Assembly: GCA_003013855.2 (NCBI GenBank)
Contig: ML058433.1
Span: 6,137,966-6,201,965, forward strand
From: Liriodendron chinense
Lineage: Eukaryota; Streptophyta; Magnoliopsida; Magnoliales; Magnoliaceae
Direction: 5' to 3'
Length of the DNA stretch: 64,000 nucleotides
Shown here: positions 1 to 11,448 of the stretch, piece by piece
How the letters are laid out: the number at the start of each line of letters is the position of its first letter
How positions within the stretch are numbered: position 1 is the first letter of the stretch
Translations under genes and position numbers: made by a program
Notes under the pieces: generated by a model
Told to the model about the DNA's origin: nothing
Database searches by the model: none
The model's input: the letters and a program-made list of their open reading frames with translations, nothing else

Positions 1-885
1 TGAATCTATGTTGTTGGGAAGGAAAAGCTTGAATTTCTCACTGACACTTCCAAAAGACCTTCCACTTCACCATTTGTTGATTCTACAAAGATAGATGCGT
101 AGGATTCTTCAAATGCCATCGTGATGGGCTGAATTCTCAATTCTATGAAGCCCAATATTGCTTCTGCTTACTTCTTTTATGAGATTGCATCTGATCTGTG
201 GAAGTCTCTAAATGATAAATATGGGACTGTTTCCAATAAGCCTCACATCTTTCAGTTGACTACAAAACTTTACTCTCTCACTCAGGAGAATATGTTTGTT
301 ACTGAGTATTTTGGGGCCTTGAAAGGCTGTTGGGAGGAGTAAAGCCACCTATAGCCTCTGAGTGAAGTACTCGACAGTTGTAGTGTAGAAATCGTGAAGA
401 CATGGGAAGATGAAGTTAAAACTTATAAGTTCTTGACAGGCCTGTGTAGTGAGTATGAGGCACTACGAACTCGGTTGCTACACATCCATTTCCTTCACTC
501 CAGACAGCTTATTCCATCGTTCATACCGAGGAGGCACGTAGATGGGTGATGACAGCACCGGTTCTCACCCAGGAGAAGACTGCCTTTACATCTACCATTA
601 TTCCATTTGAGAGTCGCAATGGTGGCTTGGGCACTCGAGGGGCCTTCAGTAGAGTATGGGGTCGTGGGAGATTTATGTGCACTTATCGCAATCGATCTAG
701 ACACACTCGAGACGTGTTTTAGATTACATGGTCGCTTTGTTGCTCATATTGGGACTTCTGATGAGGTTGGAGCCACATCTAATACTCTTGGTGGCTTTTC
801 TCTTGATTCATCTCTTGCTTCAGATCAGACAGATACTGACACCATGACTTGGGGCTCGTTGGGCATCTCTACTCTAATTCAATAA
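1..885 (+). pseudogene. Ty1/copia gag remnant
   Basis: Reading from base 1 gives a copia-type gag (UBN2-like) with the family block NSMKPNIASAYFFYEIASD followed by DLWKSLNDKYG at 139-225. In-frame stops lie at 100-102 (TAG) and 130-132 (TGA), both where this family normally has Trp (TGG), and at 340-342 (TAA). Gag-like text continues out of frame at about 400-540. At 678-725 there is a ruined CCHC zinc knuckle: the first Cys and the His survive, the second Cys is Arg, and a frameshift precedes the RLHGR tail. No protease, integrase or LTR is visible. A dead fragment, truncated on the left by the window edge. Confidence 0.8.
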
Positions 886-1075
886 GAGCTACTCCAATAA
901 GATCGTTTTATTCTAGCTCTTGTTTTAAATAAGCTCGTTTGGGAAAATCTCCAAAAAAAGCTCTTATTTAAAATAAGCATGTTTGGTAAAAGTTTCAAAT
1001 AAGAGCTTTTTTTAAGGGTAGTTGACGTCATTTTTAAAGATTACAACTACTTTAATATAAGAGTAATTCAAATGG
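881..1075. repeat. AT-rich repeat with AATAAGAGCT motif
   Basis: The 10-mer AATAAGAGCT occurs directly at 881-890 and 998-1007 and inverted at 959-968, within A/T-rich sequence. Such arrangements are typical of small MITE-like repeats, but I could not define terminal repeats or a target duplication. Confidence 0.4.
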
Positions 1076-1094
1076 TTGTTTTGGTGGACTGTCA

Positions 1095-1500
1095 TGTGTC
1101 CATAGTGTGGGTCCTACCTTTGAAGTGGATTATCCATCACATGGGGCCCACTTTTGACATCCACCATTCATTATGTGGGGTGCACCTTCAATGTGGATCA
1201 TCCATCATACAACCCACTTCGGATATAGGTCATCCATCATGAGAGACCTTGGATGTGGACCGTCTATCATGTGGGGCCCAATTGTCCTTTATGTGGGGCC
1301 CCTTAATGTCCACTACCCATCACCCATCATGTGGACTCTACATTTGATGTGTCCATAGTGTGGGTCCTACCTTTGAAGTGGATTGTCCATCACATGGGGC
1401 CCACTTTTGACATCCACCATTCATCGTGTGGGGTGCAGTGCACATTTAATGTGGATCATCCATCATGAGAGACCTTGGATGTGGACCATCCATTTGGGGG
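1095..1500. repeat. Imperfect tandem duplication, period 253 bp
   Basis: The block starting TGTGTCCATAGTGTGGGTCC at 1095 recurs at 1348 with few changes, giving a 253-bp period; the second copy is partial. The unit is built of CATCATGTGGGGCCC-like phrases, a shorter internal repeat. Non-coding. Confidence 0.7.
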
Positions 1501-1575
1501 GGGGCATGTGAACTGTTCATTATGAGGGGCCACAAAATCTTAACGTGAATAATTCGTGAAGCTGTTTCGAAGTCC

Positions 1576-3590
1576 TTATTTCTTGTAAGGCGCCTGATTC
1601 ATTGATTCATACCATTCTTTGGTTGGCCCAATCAATGTTTCTTGAAATTGTTTTACCATCTGTTTCTTGCTGATCCCACAACAATCACAATGTCTCTCAG
1701 ATCGGAGGAAACGATCAAGAGGAGAGTCGTGTACTAAGAACGTGATCATCTCGCCGCTTGAGGTCTTGCGAGCCCTGCGACGTCTAGGCGGATGGCAGGC
1801 TTTGACCTTTAGCACGGCATCGATCCTCTTATGCCTTTAGCATGACAGTGAAGCGGCGATCACTGTCATGCTCTGCACGAGCTGTATTTCTTATTCCTCA
1901 ACTCCCGGACTGAATCGCCCTAGAAAGAGTACTGAAGATAATCTCTGTTGCCGTTTCATGTTTCTTGCGGATATAACATTTTTGATTGCTTTCTTTCCTT
2001 TATCCTTGTCTTTTCCCACGACTATTTCTCCTCTATCAATCATCCTCTGTAAAATAGCTTTGATGGTGTAACATCTACGAGTAGTATGCCCCAACATGCG
2101 GTGGTAATGACAATAGTCTCTATCTTTCGTCTTATCTGCTTCATCGGGTTGCCTTAATTGTGGCAACTCAATTGTTCCTGCTGCCACTAGTTTATTCATC
2201 ATGGGGACGATGTCTTCAGCTGTGAAAGAGTGTTATTCTGGACGGCTAAATCGCCGATATCTCTTATCATCGGGCCTGTTTGTGGGGTAGTTCTCCCTTT
2301 TCCTCCTATTGTCCCTTGATTTATTCTGGAACTCTTCTTTACCTTTTTCTTTATCTGTAACATTGGCTGAAGATTTATTGGTAGTCCGTCGCGTAGATTC
2401 TGTGCAAAAAGCAAGTACTCTCCAGGGTATGAGCTCTTGTCACTAACTCACGGAACGTATGTATTTTTGCTCCTGTAAGTACAAAGGCGATTTCTGGCTC
2501 CATACACCCGATGCACATTTCTACTTGTTCAGCCTCTCCTAAGAGATATTTGCATGACGCGCTCAAAGCTCTCCAACGCGTGATAAATTTATCGATGGAT
2601 TTTGACTCTCTTCGTCGTACGGCCGCCAGCTCTGTTAGACTCACTTCTCTTTCGGTGGAAAAGAAGTTGGTAAAAAATGCTTCTTGCATCTTTTCCCAAG
2701 TTCGCATTGATCCTGGAGCAAGAGCTACGTACCACTTGAAGGCTTTATCGGTCAAGGTTAGGCCAAACAACCGTTAACAATATTGTGATACAGCTGCATA
2801 ACTCTTCATTGCTGTCATGAAGTGTGCATCATGTGTTCTTCTGGTAATCCTTCCCCGTTGAATTTCTGAAACTCTGGGCATTTGAAGCCAATCGGAAAAG
2901 GAATGTCATCGACTTCCTTTGGATATGGCGTCTGATACCGAAATCTTTCTTTATGGATTCTCTCTCCTTCTGATCGGACAGTCTCAGCAATGATTTGTCA
3001 TATCTCGTCTGTCGCCATTCTAGGGTTTGATATGGGAACTGATCCGTGCGACATGGTTCGAGGCGGCTGTGATCCTTCGGCGGGATGTTCTATATTTTCT
3101 GTAGGAGCCATATTCTGTGGGGCAGCATTCTGAGACACTGTGCGGGCTATCATGGATAAAGCCTCGCGCATGATCCTACATTCTTCCATTAATAGTGCCT
3201 GGGTTCGTGCCATTTCTTCAAGACGTTCTTCTGTCGTTTGTTCGGCTTAACTGGTTCCAGCCATAAGGACAGAGGCTCTTCTTTTTGGCGTTTTTTATCT
3301 TGATGATGCAGACGAGGCAGTAGTAGAAGGGGTTAATGATATTGAGTCTCTTCTCAACTCGTGATTGTTATATCGCGAGGAGTCGGTAGACTCAGCATGT
3401 ACAACCCTTGTCAGTGTAGTTTCTGCTGGGTTTGCCATTGAGCCTTTTGTTGGAGAGGGCTGATATGGCATAAGGGTTTGGCTCTTCTGTTTTTGCGCAG
3501 TAGGGGATGTAGGTAGTGCAATAAAATCTTTCTCGGCGAAAGATACCTCTGTCTCTCCCGGATTTGAGGAATTGGATTTTTGATTCAATT
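1576..3590 (-). pseudogene. Family R Ty3/gypsy gag (copy A), broken
   Basis: Minus-strand gag of a Tat/Ogre-like Ty3/gypsy element, in several frames. From the N-terminus: a Ser/Pro-rich leader with PGETEVSF (3295-3588); a segment with ALLMEECRIMREALSM (2998-3213); a retrotransposon gag domain with AFKWYVALAPGSMRTWEKMQ and ESKSIDKFITRWRAL (2375-2770); a zinc-knuckle-like motif CHYHRMLGHTTRRC (1891-2202), in which the second Cys of CCHC is His; and the start of a second gag-like module (KQFQETLIGPTKEWYES) that stops at 1576. The order matches the copy at 32382-36681. Frame changes and stops separate the pieces, and no protease or RT follows. Left boundary about 1570. Confidence 0.8.
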
Positions 3591-4228
3591 ATCAAATTTA
3601 GGGTTTGAGGATTGGGGGGTAATAGAAATAGAGAGAGGGAAGAAGAAGTTTACCTTAGATGAATATTAGAAGGGCATAAGAAGCAAAGAGAAGAAGAGGA
3701 TTAGGGAAGAAGAAGTTCCATGAGAGAGAGAGAGAGAGGAAGGAGGCAACCAAAAGGCTTGCTTTTATTAATCAACAACTAATGAAAAAGATTTAGGACA
3801 ACACCTTTATAAAATTCGGAATTAGCATAATTACAAAAATACCCTACTAAATTTTTTAAAAAAAAGGCATTTGCATGAAAAAATGTGCGCACACTAACCC
3901 AAAATTCAAATAAGTAAAAATGCATAAAATAAACTCAAATCTAAGATGTCTGATGGGCTTCGATGATGGTGTGATGAAAGTGGGCCACAACGAACCAACG
4001 GTCCGATCACATCATCATCGCGATCCAATGGTCCGATCATCTCCTCCAAGCAACTTACACATGTTTTACCAAGGTGGGGTCTTCTCAAATGTCTCGGACT
4101 ACATGTCTAAGGTCTTCAATGCTCCTTAAGTCGTCATGAACGATTCAGGCCCGTCATCATTGAGCCATAAAGATATAGGTGTCACTCACCTCATACGCTG
4201 ATAAACCCTAAAGGGCTTGATGTCCGCA
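3560..4228 (-). mobile_element. LTR fragment of element-E family
   Basis: Sequence at 3630-3800 (GAAGAAG-rich stretch, AGTTCCATGAGAGAG, GGAGGCAACCAAAAGGCTTG) matches 11800-11950 inside the LTR of element E, and the end GGGCTTGATGTCCGCA at 4213-4228 matches that LTR's outer end near 12441-12456. The fragment lacks the PBS-side half of the LTR and sits between the family R gag and mobile-domain genes, so it is an insertion or a recombination scar. The left edge is approximate. Confidence 0.6.
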
Positions 4229-6912
4229 TCAGTAACTGTCCTCGGAGGAGTAGGAGTAACAACAGAAATATCACTTGTAGGCATATCGGGAATATTTTCG
4301 ATTCTGGGAGGCTCTATGGGAGAATCAAATGAAGGAATGTGTTTCAACATCAGGAGTTGGCGAAGGAAGATCAGCAGAAGCAGATGTGTGCTTAGGGGGC
4401 ACCAAGGGTGCTGTAGTCGAATGTTTCTTACTTTGCTTCTTGTCTGAACGCCTGGGAACTCCCTATTTATCACCACTGGCTATCTAACCTTCTAGGGTTT
4501 CGAATCCCTTTATCTGTCTGATTGGTTCTTCTGTCGATATAAGATGACATTCTTGTTCAGAGATGAGAGCTCTTTCTGCCTCTGCAAAATAACCCACATT
4601 ATCGACCTGCTGATTCTCATGAAGTCGTGGAGGAGATATCCATACAGGGTGGTCCACCGGGAAACCATTACGAACTAAGTGATATTGATGGACCCACCAT
4701 CGCATCCAAGAATATGAATAGCGAACGCTTTGATTATAGCCCGGAATGATGAAACTTGCATTGGTATTGCTGATCAAGAGTTGTTTCCAGATAAACACCC
4801 AGTTATACGGGCCTACACTGTAACTTCTCATGATCCGTGTAACCGGCTCCATTGACTTGGGCATCGTTTGATCAAAGCTGAATTGACGACAGAATCTGCT
4901 TGGATAGTATGGTTCGCGCTAGAATTCATTGCTTTCTTGAAGGGGTAGTGTGGCAGAACGAATAGAGATCAAGAAGTTTCTCTCCAAAGGGGAGAGAGAA
5001 TTGTTATCCTTTATATCCTTGTCATTGCTAATAGTTGAAATTGGAAAGTGATTGAAGGTCAACTCTTCCGTAGAATCAATCTTCTCAACAACTCAGGAAT
5101 ACGTTTGTCTGATCATCGTACATTCTTGAAAGAACCAAAGAGGGAGATGTTCAGGGTGAACGTATGCAAGATCTCTTACTCCAAATACCCAAGGAAAATA
5201 TATTCCCAACCACCAGTCAGATAATGCCAAGGCATGTATGCTGAAGTTGCACCCCCAGTTGGAGATTTACAATGAGTTGCTGCATCTCCTAGACCACGAT
5301 ACAGTGAGCAAAGAACTGGTGGCGAGAGAATACCTTTTGCCCTCTGCCATTGCACCTGTAGCTACCAAGATTGTAGCTCTAACACCATCTGCACACTTAG
5401 AGCTAGGAAGCAGCATAGTGTTCAGCCAGAATGCTAAAAAGCCGCCAAGTTCGCAAGATGAAGAAATTTTTTTGGAATGAGGAATGGCATTCCTCATGGT
5501 TACTATATCTGCATCATTGTCCTTAGGAAACCTGGGAAGGAAAACAGTGAACTTTGAGTAGGTGATGTTGATGAAATTCATTGTAGAAAGAAACAAGTCA
5601 AGAAGAATGCTTACTTTAAATCCCTAGAAAAATGAGCAATCCTTTGGCTAAGGAGAATTAGCCCTGGATTAGGAAACTTAGCGAATTCCTCGAAAAGTTC
5701 AATTGATGTTTTGGAAATGGAAGCCTTTTGTGAAGAAGGATGGAAGAAAGCAAACTCTTCATTGGTGGGAACGAATTCATCACAATATGCTCCCAAGATG
5801 GGTAAGCCTGCCATTCAAGAAATTCAAGAAACCCTTTAAAACCATAAGTCCTTGGAGAAATAACTAGATGTCGCCTCGATAACGACATAAAGTTCAAGAT
5901 CTATCCACTGTTGGCGGTATTCTTTCAGTATGGCATGGGCCCAATTCTTGTAGTGACCGCGTTCCAGAAGAATTTCTCGAGGACGGAACTCCTTTTTCCC
6001 CCATATAGTGCCATCTTCAAGAGGCATAAATTGAAAACGCTGCCGTAAAGTTTCGTAGAATCTAGTGATATACATGAGTCGCGGGCTATAGCATGGCATG
6101 AGGAAACGCATGGGCAAGATACGACCAACATTTTGACAAGTCCCTTTCCTAGACAACCATCCCTCCAATATGCCTCTTTCATGGTTTACCCAGTCTGAAT
6201 AAAAGAGAATGCAATTCTTAATGGCCACATCAGTGGGTTCCAGGTGAAGCATTGATTGATGGCGATGGACTGTCAGACCGATGATCTTCAGTTCGTCCTT
6301 GTACGGATTGCGAAAAGCAATGGTCTGCTGCTGCACGGATCTGACCATGGTCCAGTAATTTGGCAATTTAGGCTTTTTGTGTTCTCGAATCTTATTCTGC
6401 AACTGTTCGTTCTTTCTCTTTCTTCTCCTCTTCTTGGGACGAGCAAGGGGTGGACTAGCTTCTTGAGAAGGTACTCGGGGATTATCAAAACGAATATGGC
6501 GAGTTGTCTTTACCCATTCATCCCATTGAGACTGTGTATGGGTTCGAGGTGGCCTTTCAATCTCACCGGCAACTATAGTCGGCATTACGTTCGACAAAAG
6601 TTTGCTGATGTCGTCTTGAAAGTTTAATTCTGGAGAGGGAGGATGACGGAACAAGTTTGGGCGGCTTACGGCTATCTTCGGCCTTCTGGTTAAGGGATTA
6701 GCAACAGGAGGAAGAGGCTGAGAAGGGCCAACAGATGATGGATTGGCAGCAGTTTGACTTTGAGTCTGTCGTTGAGGAGATGGAGTAGGGGATGGCTGAT
6801 TACGAGCCCTTTTCGAAGGTGTTTTACCCTTCTTCTTCGAAGAGGGAGAAGGAGAGTTGCTAGATTGATTAGATGAGGAGAAAGTCTTAGCAAGACTCCA
6901 ACGAGGACCCAT
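4186..6912 (-). pseudogene. Plant mobile domain (PMD) gene, antisense ORF of family R, copy A
   Basis: ATG chosen at 6910-6912 (MGPRWSLAKTF), because the longer upstream reading has no counterpart in the other copy. The N-terminal 190 residues are Ser/Pro-rich with a basic KKRRKRKNEQL patch (possible nuclear signal). The aminotransferase-like plant mobile domain (PF10536) follows: GTIWGKKEFRP, HYKNWAHAILKEY, CDEFVPTNEEF, ELGGFLAFWLNTMLLPSSK and GAMAEGKRYSLA. A roughly 28-residue deletion with frameshift near 5830 removes the segment that copy B keeps as FHFPMGKVSIILWDLYR. An intron lies at 5532-5614. The region 4870-5260 is frameshifted; a tail module (NWVFIWKQLL, HQYHLVRNGFPVDHPVW) is at 4484-4864. 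The gene runs opposite to the LTR at 7371-8250, so it is antisense to the retroelement. PMD proteins occur both as host genes and in transposons; I infer a transposon-borne ORF here. Confidence 0.8.
5532..5614 (-). other. Intron in PMD gene, copy A
   Basis: On the minus strand the exon ends GATTTAAA, then GTAAGC at the donor and TTCCCAG at the acceptor, 83 bp. Removing it joins DLK to FPKDNDAD in frame. Copy B has an intron at the same codon position (28680-28752). Confidence 0.75.
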
Positions 6913-7111
6913 CTGTTTAAAGAAAATGAAAGAGTTAGAAAATTTGTAAGTATGGAAATTTGGGATGATTATGAACAAAGGGTCTGAAAGGAGTGCTGAA
7001 GTTATCAGAAAATATCCTGAAATACCTTTGAAAGAGAAGAATGAAAGTTTAAGGAACTTAGGAAAATTTGGGCAGAGTTCCGGTGCTTGGGAAAAATCAG
7101 TCCTAAGACTG

Positions 7112-7162
7112 TTTACGCGGACCGCGTGGAAGGACAAGCTTTTACGTGGGTCGCGTAAAAGG
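7112..7162 (+). repeat. Palindrome pair 1 (29-bp spacing)
   Basis: Two hyphenated palindromes, TTTACGCGG..CCGCGTGGA and CTTTTACGTG..CGCGTAAAAG. Their TAC steps are at 7114 and 7143, 29 bp apart. They lie upstream of the family R 3' LTR. Confidence 0.8.
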
Positions 7163-7315
7163 TGTCGGGCGCAGCAGGGCTACGCAGCGGAAATGGAGAA
7201 TGAAGAATGAAGGGCGGGACCCCTTTAAATAGGCGCGCGCCCGCTGACCCGCGTAACGGCTAGGGCGTTTACGTGGGTCGCGTAAAAGCTCATTGAAGAA
7301 TATTGTTTGAGGGAG

Positions 7316-7361
7316 ATTCGATCTGCTCCGATTCAGAGTGCTGCTCCAAAACAGATCGAAT
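7316..7361 (+). other. Hairpin abutting the polypurine tract, copy A
   Basis: Perfect 10-bp arms ATTCGATCTG (7316-7325) and CAGATCGAAT (7352-7361) around a 26-nt loop. The second arm is followed directly by the purine-rich GGTGGCATT (7362-7370) and the LTR start TGCTGAGG. Equivalent hairpins lie at 23534 and 31156. Confidence 0.75.
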
Positions 7362-7457
7362 GGTGGCATTTGCTGAGGCATAAAATAAGAGAGAAGGGAA
7401 GAAACAAAGAAAGAGGAAGCAAAGATGAAAGAATAGTGGAAATGGTACTTCACAGAC

Positions 7458-7510
7458 CTTTTACACGGGTTGCGTAAAAGGTCTGGCCTTTACGCGGGTC
7501 GTGTAAAAGG
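7458..7510 (+). repeat. Palindrome pair 2 (29-bp spacing)
   Basis: CTTTTACACG..TGCGTAAAAG and CTTTACGCGG..CGTGTAAAAG, with TAC steps at 7462 and 7491 (29 bp). Located in U3 of LTR A. Confidence 0.8.
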
Positions 7511-7555
7511 TCTGACCCACGGGCAGTGAAACCCACGAGATTTGCTCCAGAAATC

Positions 7556-7581
7556 TATAAATACCCCCCCCCCCCCCCCCC
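7556..7581 (+). promoter_or_regulatory. LTR TATA box with C18 tract
   Basis: TATAAATA at 7556-7563 is followed immediately by 18 C residues (7564-7581) and GGCGGGG. The same position in the LTR at 29992-31146 holds CCCC-TTCA-GGGG, a short hairpin. Confidence 0.65.
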
Positions 7582-7782
7582 GGCGGGGTATTCACTTCCG
7601 AATTTCAGAGTTGCAGAGCTCCTTCAGAAGATTCCCAAGGTACGGAGATTTGCCTTGTGCATCTCCTTCTTCTCGGGTTGAACGCATAGGTTGCGGACCC
7701 CGAGAATCGAAGAAGAACGACGAGGAAACTCTGCTGAAATGAAGATCGAAGGGTGAAAGACGAAGATCGTGCAGAGCAAAGT

Positions 7783-7826
7783 GTTTATGCGGCCCGCATA
7801 GCCTTTAACGCGGGTCACGTAAAAGG
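7783..7826 (+). repeat. Palindrome pair 3 (shortened spacing)
   Basis: TTTATGCGG..CCGCATA and CTTTAACGCG..CACGTAAAAG. The spacing is 21 bp. Comparison with 31666-31718 suggests about 8 bp was deleted between the two. Confidence 0.65.
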
Positions 7827-8250
7827 TCCCAGAGGGCAATTTCAGCCCGAGTTTCTGATCTTTTGTAAAAGACGTCGGGAACATGTTTTCATGACTTTGC
7901 TCCCGTTTCCCTTTCAAAAGCCAAGACTCTTGAAGATTTAAGCTGGATCAAAGCAATGATGTGAAGGAAGAAAGAGAGTAGTTCCAGTTTAACTCTCCGA
8001 ATCCATTCTTCTGTCATTTTGACAAAATGAAAGAAGAAAGAAGGGGCGAAGCTCTGCCGAAATCAATAATTGTATTCATATTTAGAATGTTTTGTTCCAG
8101 AATCAAGGGATGTGTTGATGGAATATAAAACAACCCGATTATAATGAATAAAACGAATGGAATGATGAATGTCTCCCTCTCTGTCTTGTTGAATGTTAGA
8201 ATATTACTCTTGTTTCCCCTATCTATACAAAAGCAATTTTGTTGTGTAAA

Positions 8251-9157
8251 TCATAAGTGGAGTACTTCTGCTTTGCCTCATTTAGTTTCTCACTGAAGTA
8301 GGCTACTGGATGGCCCTCCTGGCTCAACACTCCACCTATACCAACACCTGACGTAGCACACGTTACCTCGAAGACTTTAGAAAAATCAGGTAAACGCATG
8401 ACAGAAGCTTCTACCATTTTGCTCTTAATCTCCTTAAAAGCGTTGACTGCAGCTGTTGACCACACGAACTCTTCCTTTTTTCATGCATTCAGTGATGGGA
8501 GCCATAATCATGCTAAATCCTCTAATGAACCGACGGTAAAAAGTTGCTAAGCCGTGAAAGCTTCACACCTCATGAATGTTTTTCGGTTCTGGCCACTCAA
8601 CTATAGCCCTTACCTTTTCAGGGTCTGCGCGCATTCTTTTGATGACACGATAAATCCTAAGAACACGATTTGATTAGACATGAACGTTCACTTCTTAAGA
8701 TTAGCGTATAATTTTTCAGTCCTAAAGACGCTATAAACCTGCTTCAGATGTTCAAGGTGTGATTCCTTAGTGGTACTATAAATAAAGATATCATCGAAGT
8801 AGACCGCTAGGAATTTACCCATGAAAGGTCTTAAGACTTCTTTCATCATCCGCATAAAAGTACTGGGTGCATTAGTCAAGTCTAAGGGCATGACCATCCA
8901 CTCGTACAACCCATCTTTCGTTTGAATGTCGTCTTCCATTCATCTCTTGGCCATATGCGGATTTGGTGATATCCACTCTTGAGATCGATCTCGGAGAAAA
9001 TGGTGGACTTGACCATCATGTCAAGCATATCATCAAGCCTAGGTATAGGAAACCTGTACTTGACAGTAATTTTGTTTATGGCACGGATGTCCACACACAT
9101 GCGCCACGTGCCGTCTTTCTTTGGTGTTAACAATGCGGGCACGATACACGGACTCAT
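8251..9157 (-). pseudogene. Element E reverse transcriptase and partial RNase H
   Basis: RT blocks FSEIDLKSGYHQIRI, NAPSTFMRMM and YFDDIFIYS (the YxDD catalytic box is intact) lie in two frames between 8688 and 9157. About 230 bp of frame-broken connection domain follows. The RNase H start at 8251-8465 reads FEVTCATSGVGIGGVLSQEG; the family's first catalytic Asp (CDAS) is Thr here. The frame runs out into family R LTR sequence (residues HNKIAFV). Two adjacent TAG codons (plus-strand 9161-9166) split this from the upstream part. Non-functional. Confidence 0.85.
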
Positions 9158-9163
9158 ACTCTA

Positions 9164-9990
9164 CTAGATGAAACCCTTTTGCAAAAGCTCATCAACCTGT
9201 CTCTTCAATTTTGCATGCTTTGCAGGGTTCATCCAGTAGTGAGGAAGGTTCGGTAAAGTCGACCCCGGGACAAGATCAATGGCATGCTGAATGTCCCGCA
9301 TATATGGCAACTCGTTCAGTAAATCCTTAGGGAATACATCTTTGTATTCCTTCAAAACCGATGTTACCTCATGGGGTAACTCTAATGGAACCTCGGGTGT
9401 AATCTCTCTTACAACAAGGGCATACACCATCGAATCCCCCTTAGTCTCTTTCTCAAACTCTCTTGCATTAATTATATGAAGAGACCTAGGTTTGGATTTC
9501 CTCACTTCCTTAGGCTCATTCGCCTTCTCATCCTTCTTTTTCCCTGATGTGCTCTCTGATGGCATAGGATTAAGTTTGATCTTCTTACTGTTATGCATGA
9601 AGGTATACGCATTCAAACAGCCAAAGATCGTAACATCATTATCGAATAGCCACAACCTACCTACCACAGAGACTCCTTGTATGACCCGAATTCGATGGGA
9701 ACTAAGCACTGATGGGTGACAGTAAGGGAAGTCTTGTCAACCCAAGAGACTTTGTACGGGTCAAGATGAGGGGTGGATTTCAACTTCAGATGGTCCAAGG
9801 TGTTAGCGAAAATCACATTTTGACAACTTCCACTGTCCACTATCACCTTGCAAATTCTTCTCTCCACACTTGGCGAGAGTATAGAAGATAGTACTTCGAC
9901 GCCAATTGGCAGTACTTCTAGACTGAGCTAGCACACGTCTGACAACTACAAGCATTGCTTCATCGGCCACGGCCACCTCATCTTCATCAT
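9164..9990 (-). pseudogene. Element E protease and RT N-terminal linker
   Basis: Aspartic protease with active-site VIVDSGSCQNVI at 9661-9867 (DSGS where DSGA or DSGS is usual), then in another frame a linker and the pre-RT block VLKEYKDVFPKDLLNELPY, ending LLQKGFI at the double stop. Upstream acidic sequence to about 9990 bridges to gag. At least one frameshift separates protease from linker. Confidence 0.8.
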
Positions 9991-10058
9991 TAAGACCTCC
10001 TTCAGGGTGATATTCTTCCACTTCACAATCACTCTAGTCATCTACACCCTCGTGGGAC

Positions 10059-11173
10059 TCACCTATAACTTTTCCACGGTTCTTCGTGGGACACTAATTT
10101 GACATGTGATCGATATTCCCCATTCATAGCATCGTACCTGACTACCTCCATTAGGACTAGCACCAAGGACATCTTTGCCCTTATCATCCCTAAGCCTAGG
10201 TGGAACAGTCGCCTAGGCCCTGGGCTGACTACCAATGTTAGATTTAGTTCCTTGGGAACCAGCTCTAGCATTAGAGTCTCGTGACTCTAAGCGTCGGATG
10301 ACAGGGGCTCTCAGATATTGTTCCAACTCCTGCACAACTTGGTACGCTTCATCCAAGTCTGTTATGGGTCGAGTCAAAAGCTCGCATTGAAGATCCGTTC
10401 GAAGGCCCGTCTTGAAATGCGAAAGTGTTACCAGAGGGTCCTCTTGGATATCACATCGCATCATATACTCATCGAATTTAGCAATGTAGTCAGCGACAGA
10501 CATTGACCCTTGACGTAAGGACCGTCATTGGTCAAGGAGCTTCTGTCAGTATGAGAGAGGGAGGTACTTCTCCTTCATCTCATGCCATTGTGCGATAGGG
10601 GCTCTACCAACTCTATCAATTTTACGCTTGGTGTTAGTCCAAAATAATTTGGCCTGACCCACAAGTTTCATCTTAGCAAACCGCACTTGACGGTTTTCTG
10701 ATATGCCATACCACTCAAAATAGTGATCCATGTCAGCTAACTAATCAAGGAATGCCTTGAGATCCAGACGCCCATCAAAACTTAGGGCTTCTACCTTCAC
10801 ATTCTTCATCGCACGTTCATCTGGATTGTAGCGGTATTGATAATCATGTGGCTTGTGCCTCCCGCACAACACCACGACCAGTTCCATGATCTCGACCACC
10901 ATTACCTCCACGTGTGGGAGTACGTTCTTCAACAATTCCTCCTACTTGAGATTGCGCATCTTCCCCGACAGCGGGGTTCTCCCTTTGGGACGTTTCTAAT
11001 TGCTCTACCTTATTTATGGTGGTGGTGATTTGATTGTCTAGGCGAGCGAATTCACGCCTTTGGCTCGTTTATAAAGCGGTTATCTTTTACATCAATTGAG
11101 CAAGTTGCTTAGATAACTACTCGTTATTCATGACTGGTTGAAGTCCAAAACCTCTACTTCTTCTTGAGGGCAT
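10059..11173 (-). pseudogene. Element E gag, broken
   Basis: Start chosen at 11171-11173 (MPSRRSRGFG), just inside the PBS. It continues with a Gly/Arg-rich stretch, the capsid block VRFAKMKLVGQAKLFWTNTK (10546-10731), and SVADYIAKFDEYMMRC and YQVVQELEQYLRAP (10213-10503). The zinc-knuckle region at 10059-10200 is degenerate. Several frame changes mean no continuous product. Confidence 0.8.
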
Positions 11174-11431
11174 GCAAGTAAGGACTTGAACGAAGTTCTA
11201 CCCAACTTACCCATACGGTTATGTGACTCATAAGATGAATGCGATGAATTTAAACCTACAATGGACTGACAATTACTTAATTAAAAAAAATTACGATTCA
11301 AATCTGAAAATCTTCCAAATTAGGGAACTTTCTAAAATTGGTAATTTTCTAAATCTAGAAATTTCCTAAAACAGACCTAACATGAAACCCTAATTTGATA
11401 ACTCAATCTAATGTAACCATGCAAACTCTAA

Positions 11432-11443
11432 GCTCTGATACCA
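11432..11443 (-). other. Primer binding site of element E
   Basis: The minus strand reads TGGTATCAGAGC, the standard plant LTR-element site complementary to initiator tRNA-Met, six bases inside the LTR end. Confidence 0.85.
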
Positions 11444-11448
11444 AAATT

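Larger units (their letters stand above)
7371..8250 (+). mobile_element. Family R 3' LTR, copy A
   Basis: Begins TGCTGAGGCATAAAA and ends GTTGTGTAAA at about 8250, matching the LTR at 31286-32164 over its length (about 880 bp each). It contains a TATA box (TATAAATA, 7556-7563) followed by a C tract, two palindrome pairs, and the shared 3' block GGGCGAAGCTCTGCCGAAATC. A polypurine-like stretch precedes it and no PBS follows, so it is a 3' LTR in plus orientation. Its terminal CA is lost and it abuts the truncated RNase H of element E. Confidence 0.8.

Noticed and set aside
6912..7137. Upstream ATG extension of PMD copy A (MSFHAVRVNS)
   Set aside because: The added 75 residues are not matched in copy B, which starts at a position corresponding to 6912, and they overlap non-coding LTR-proximal sequence.
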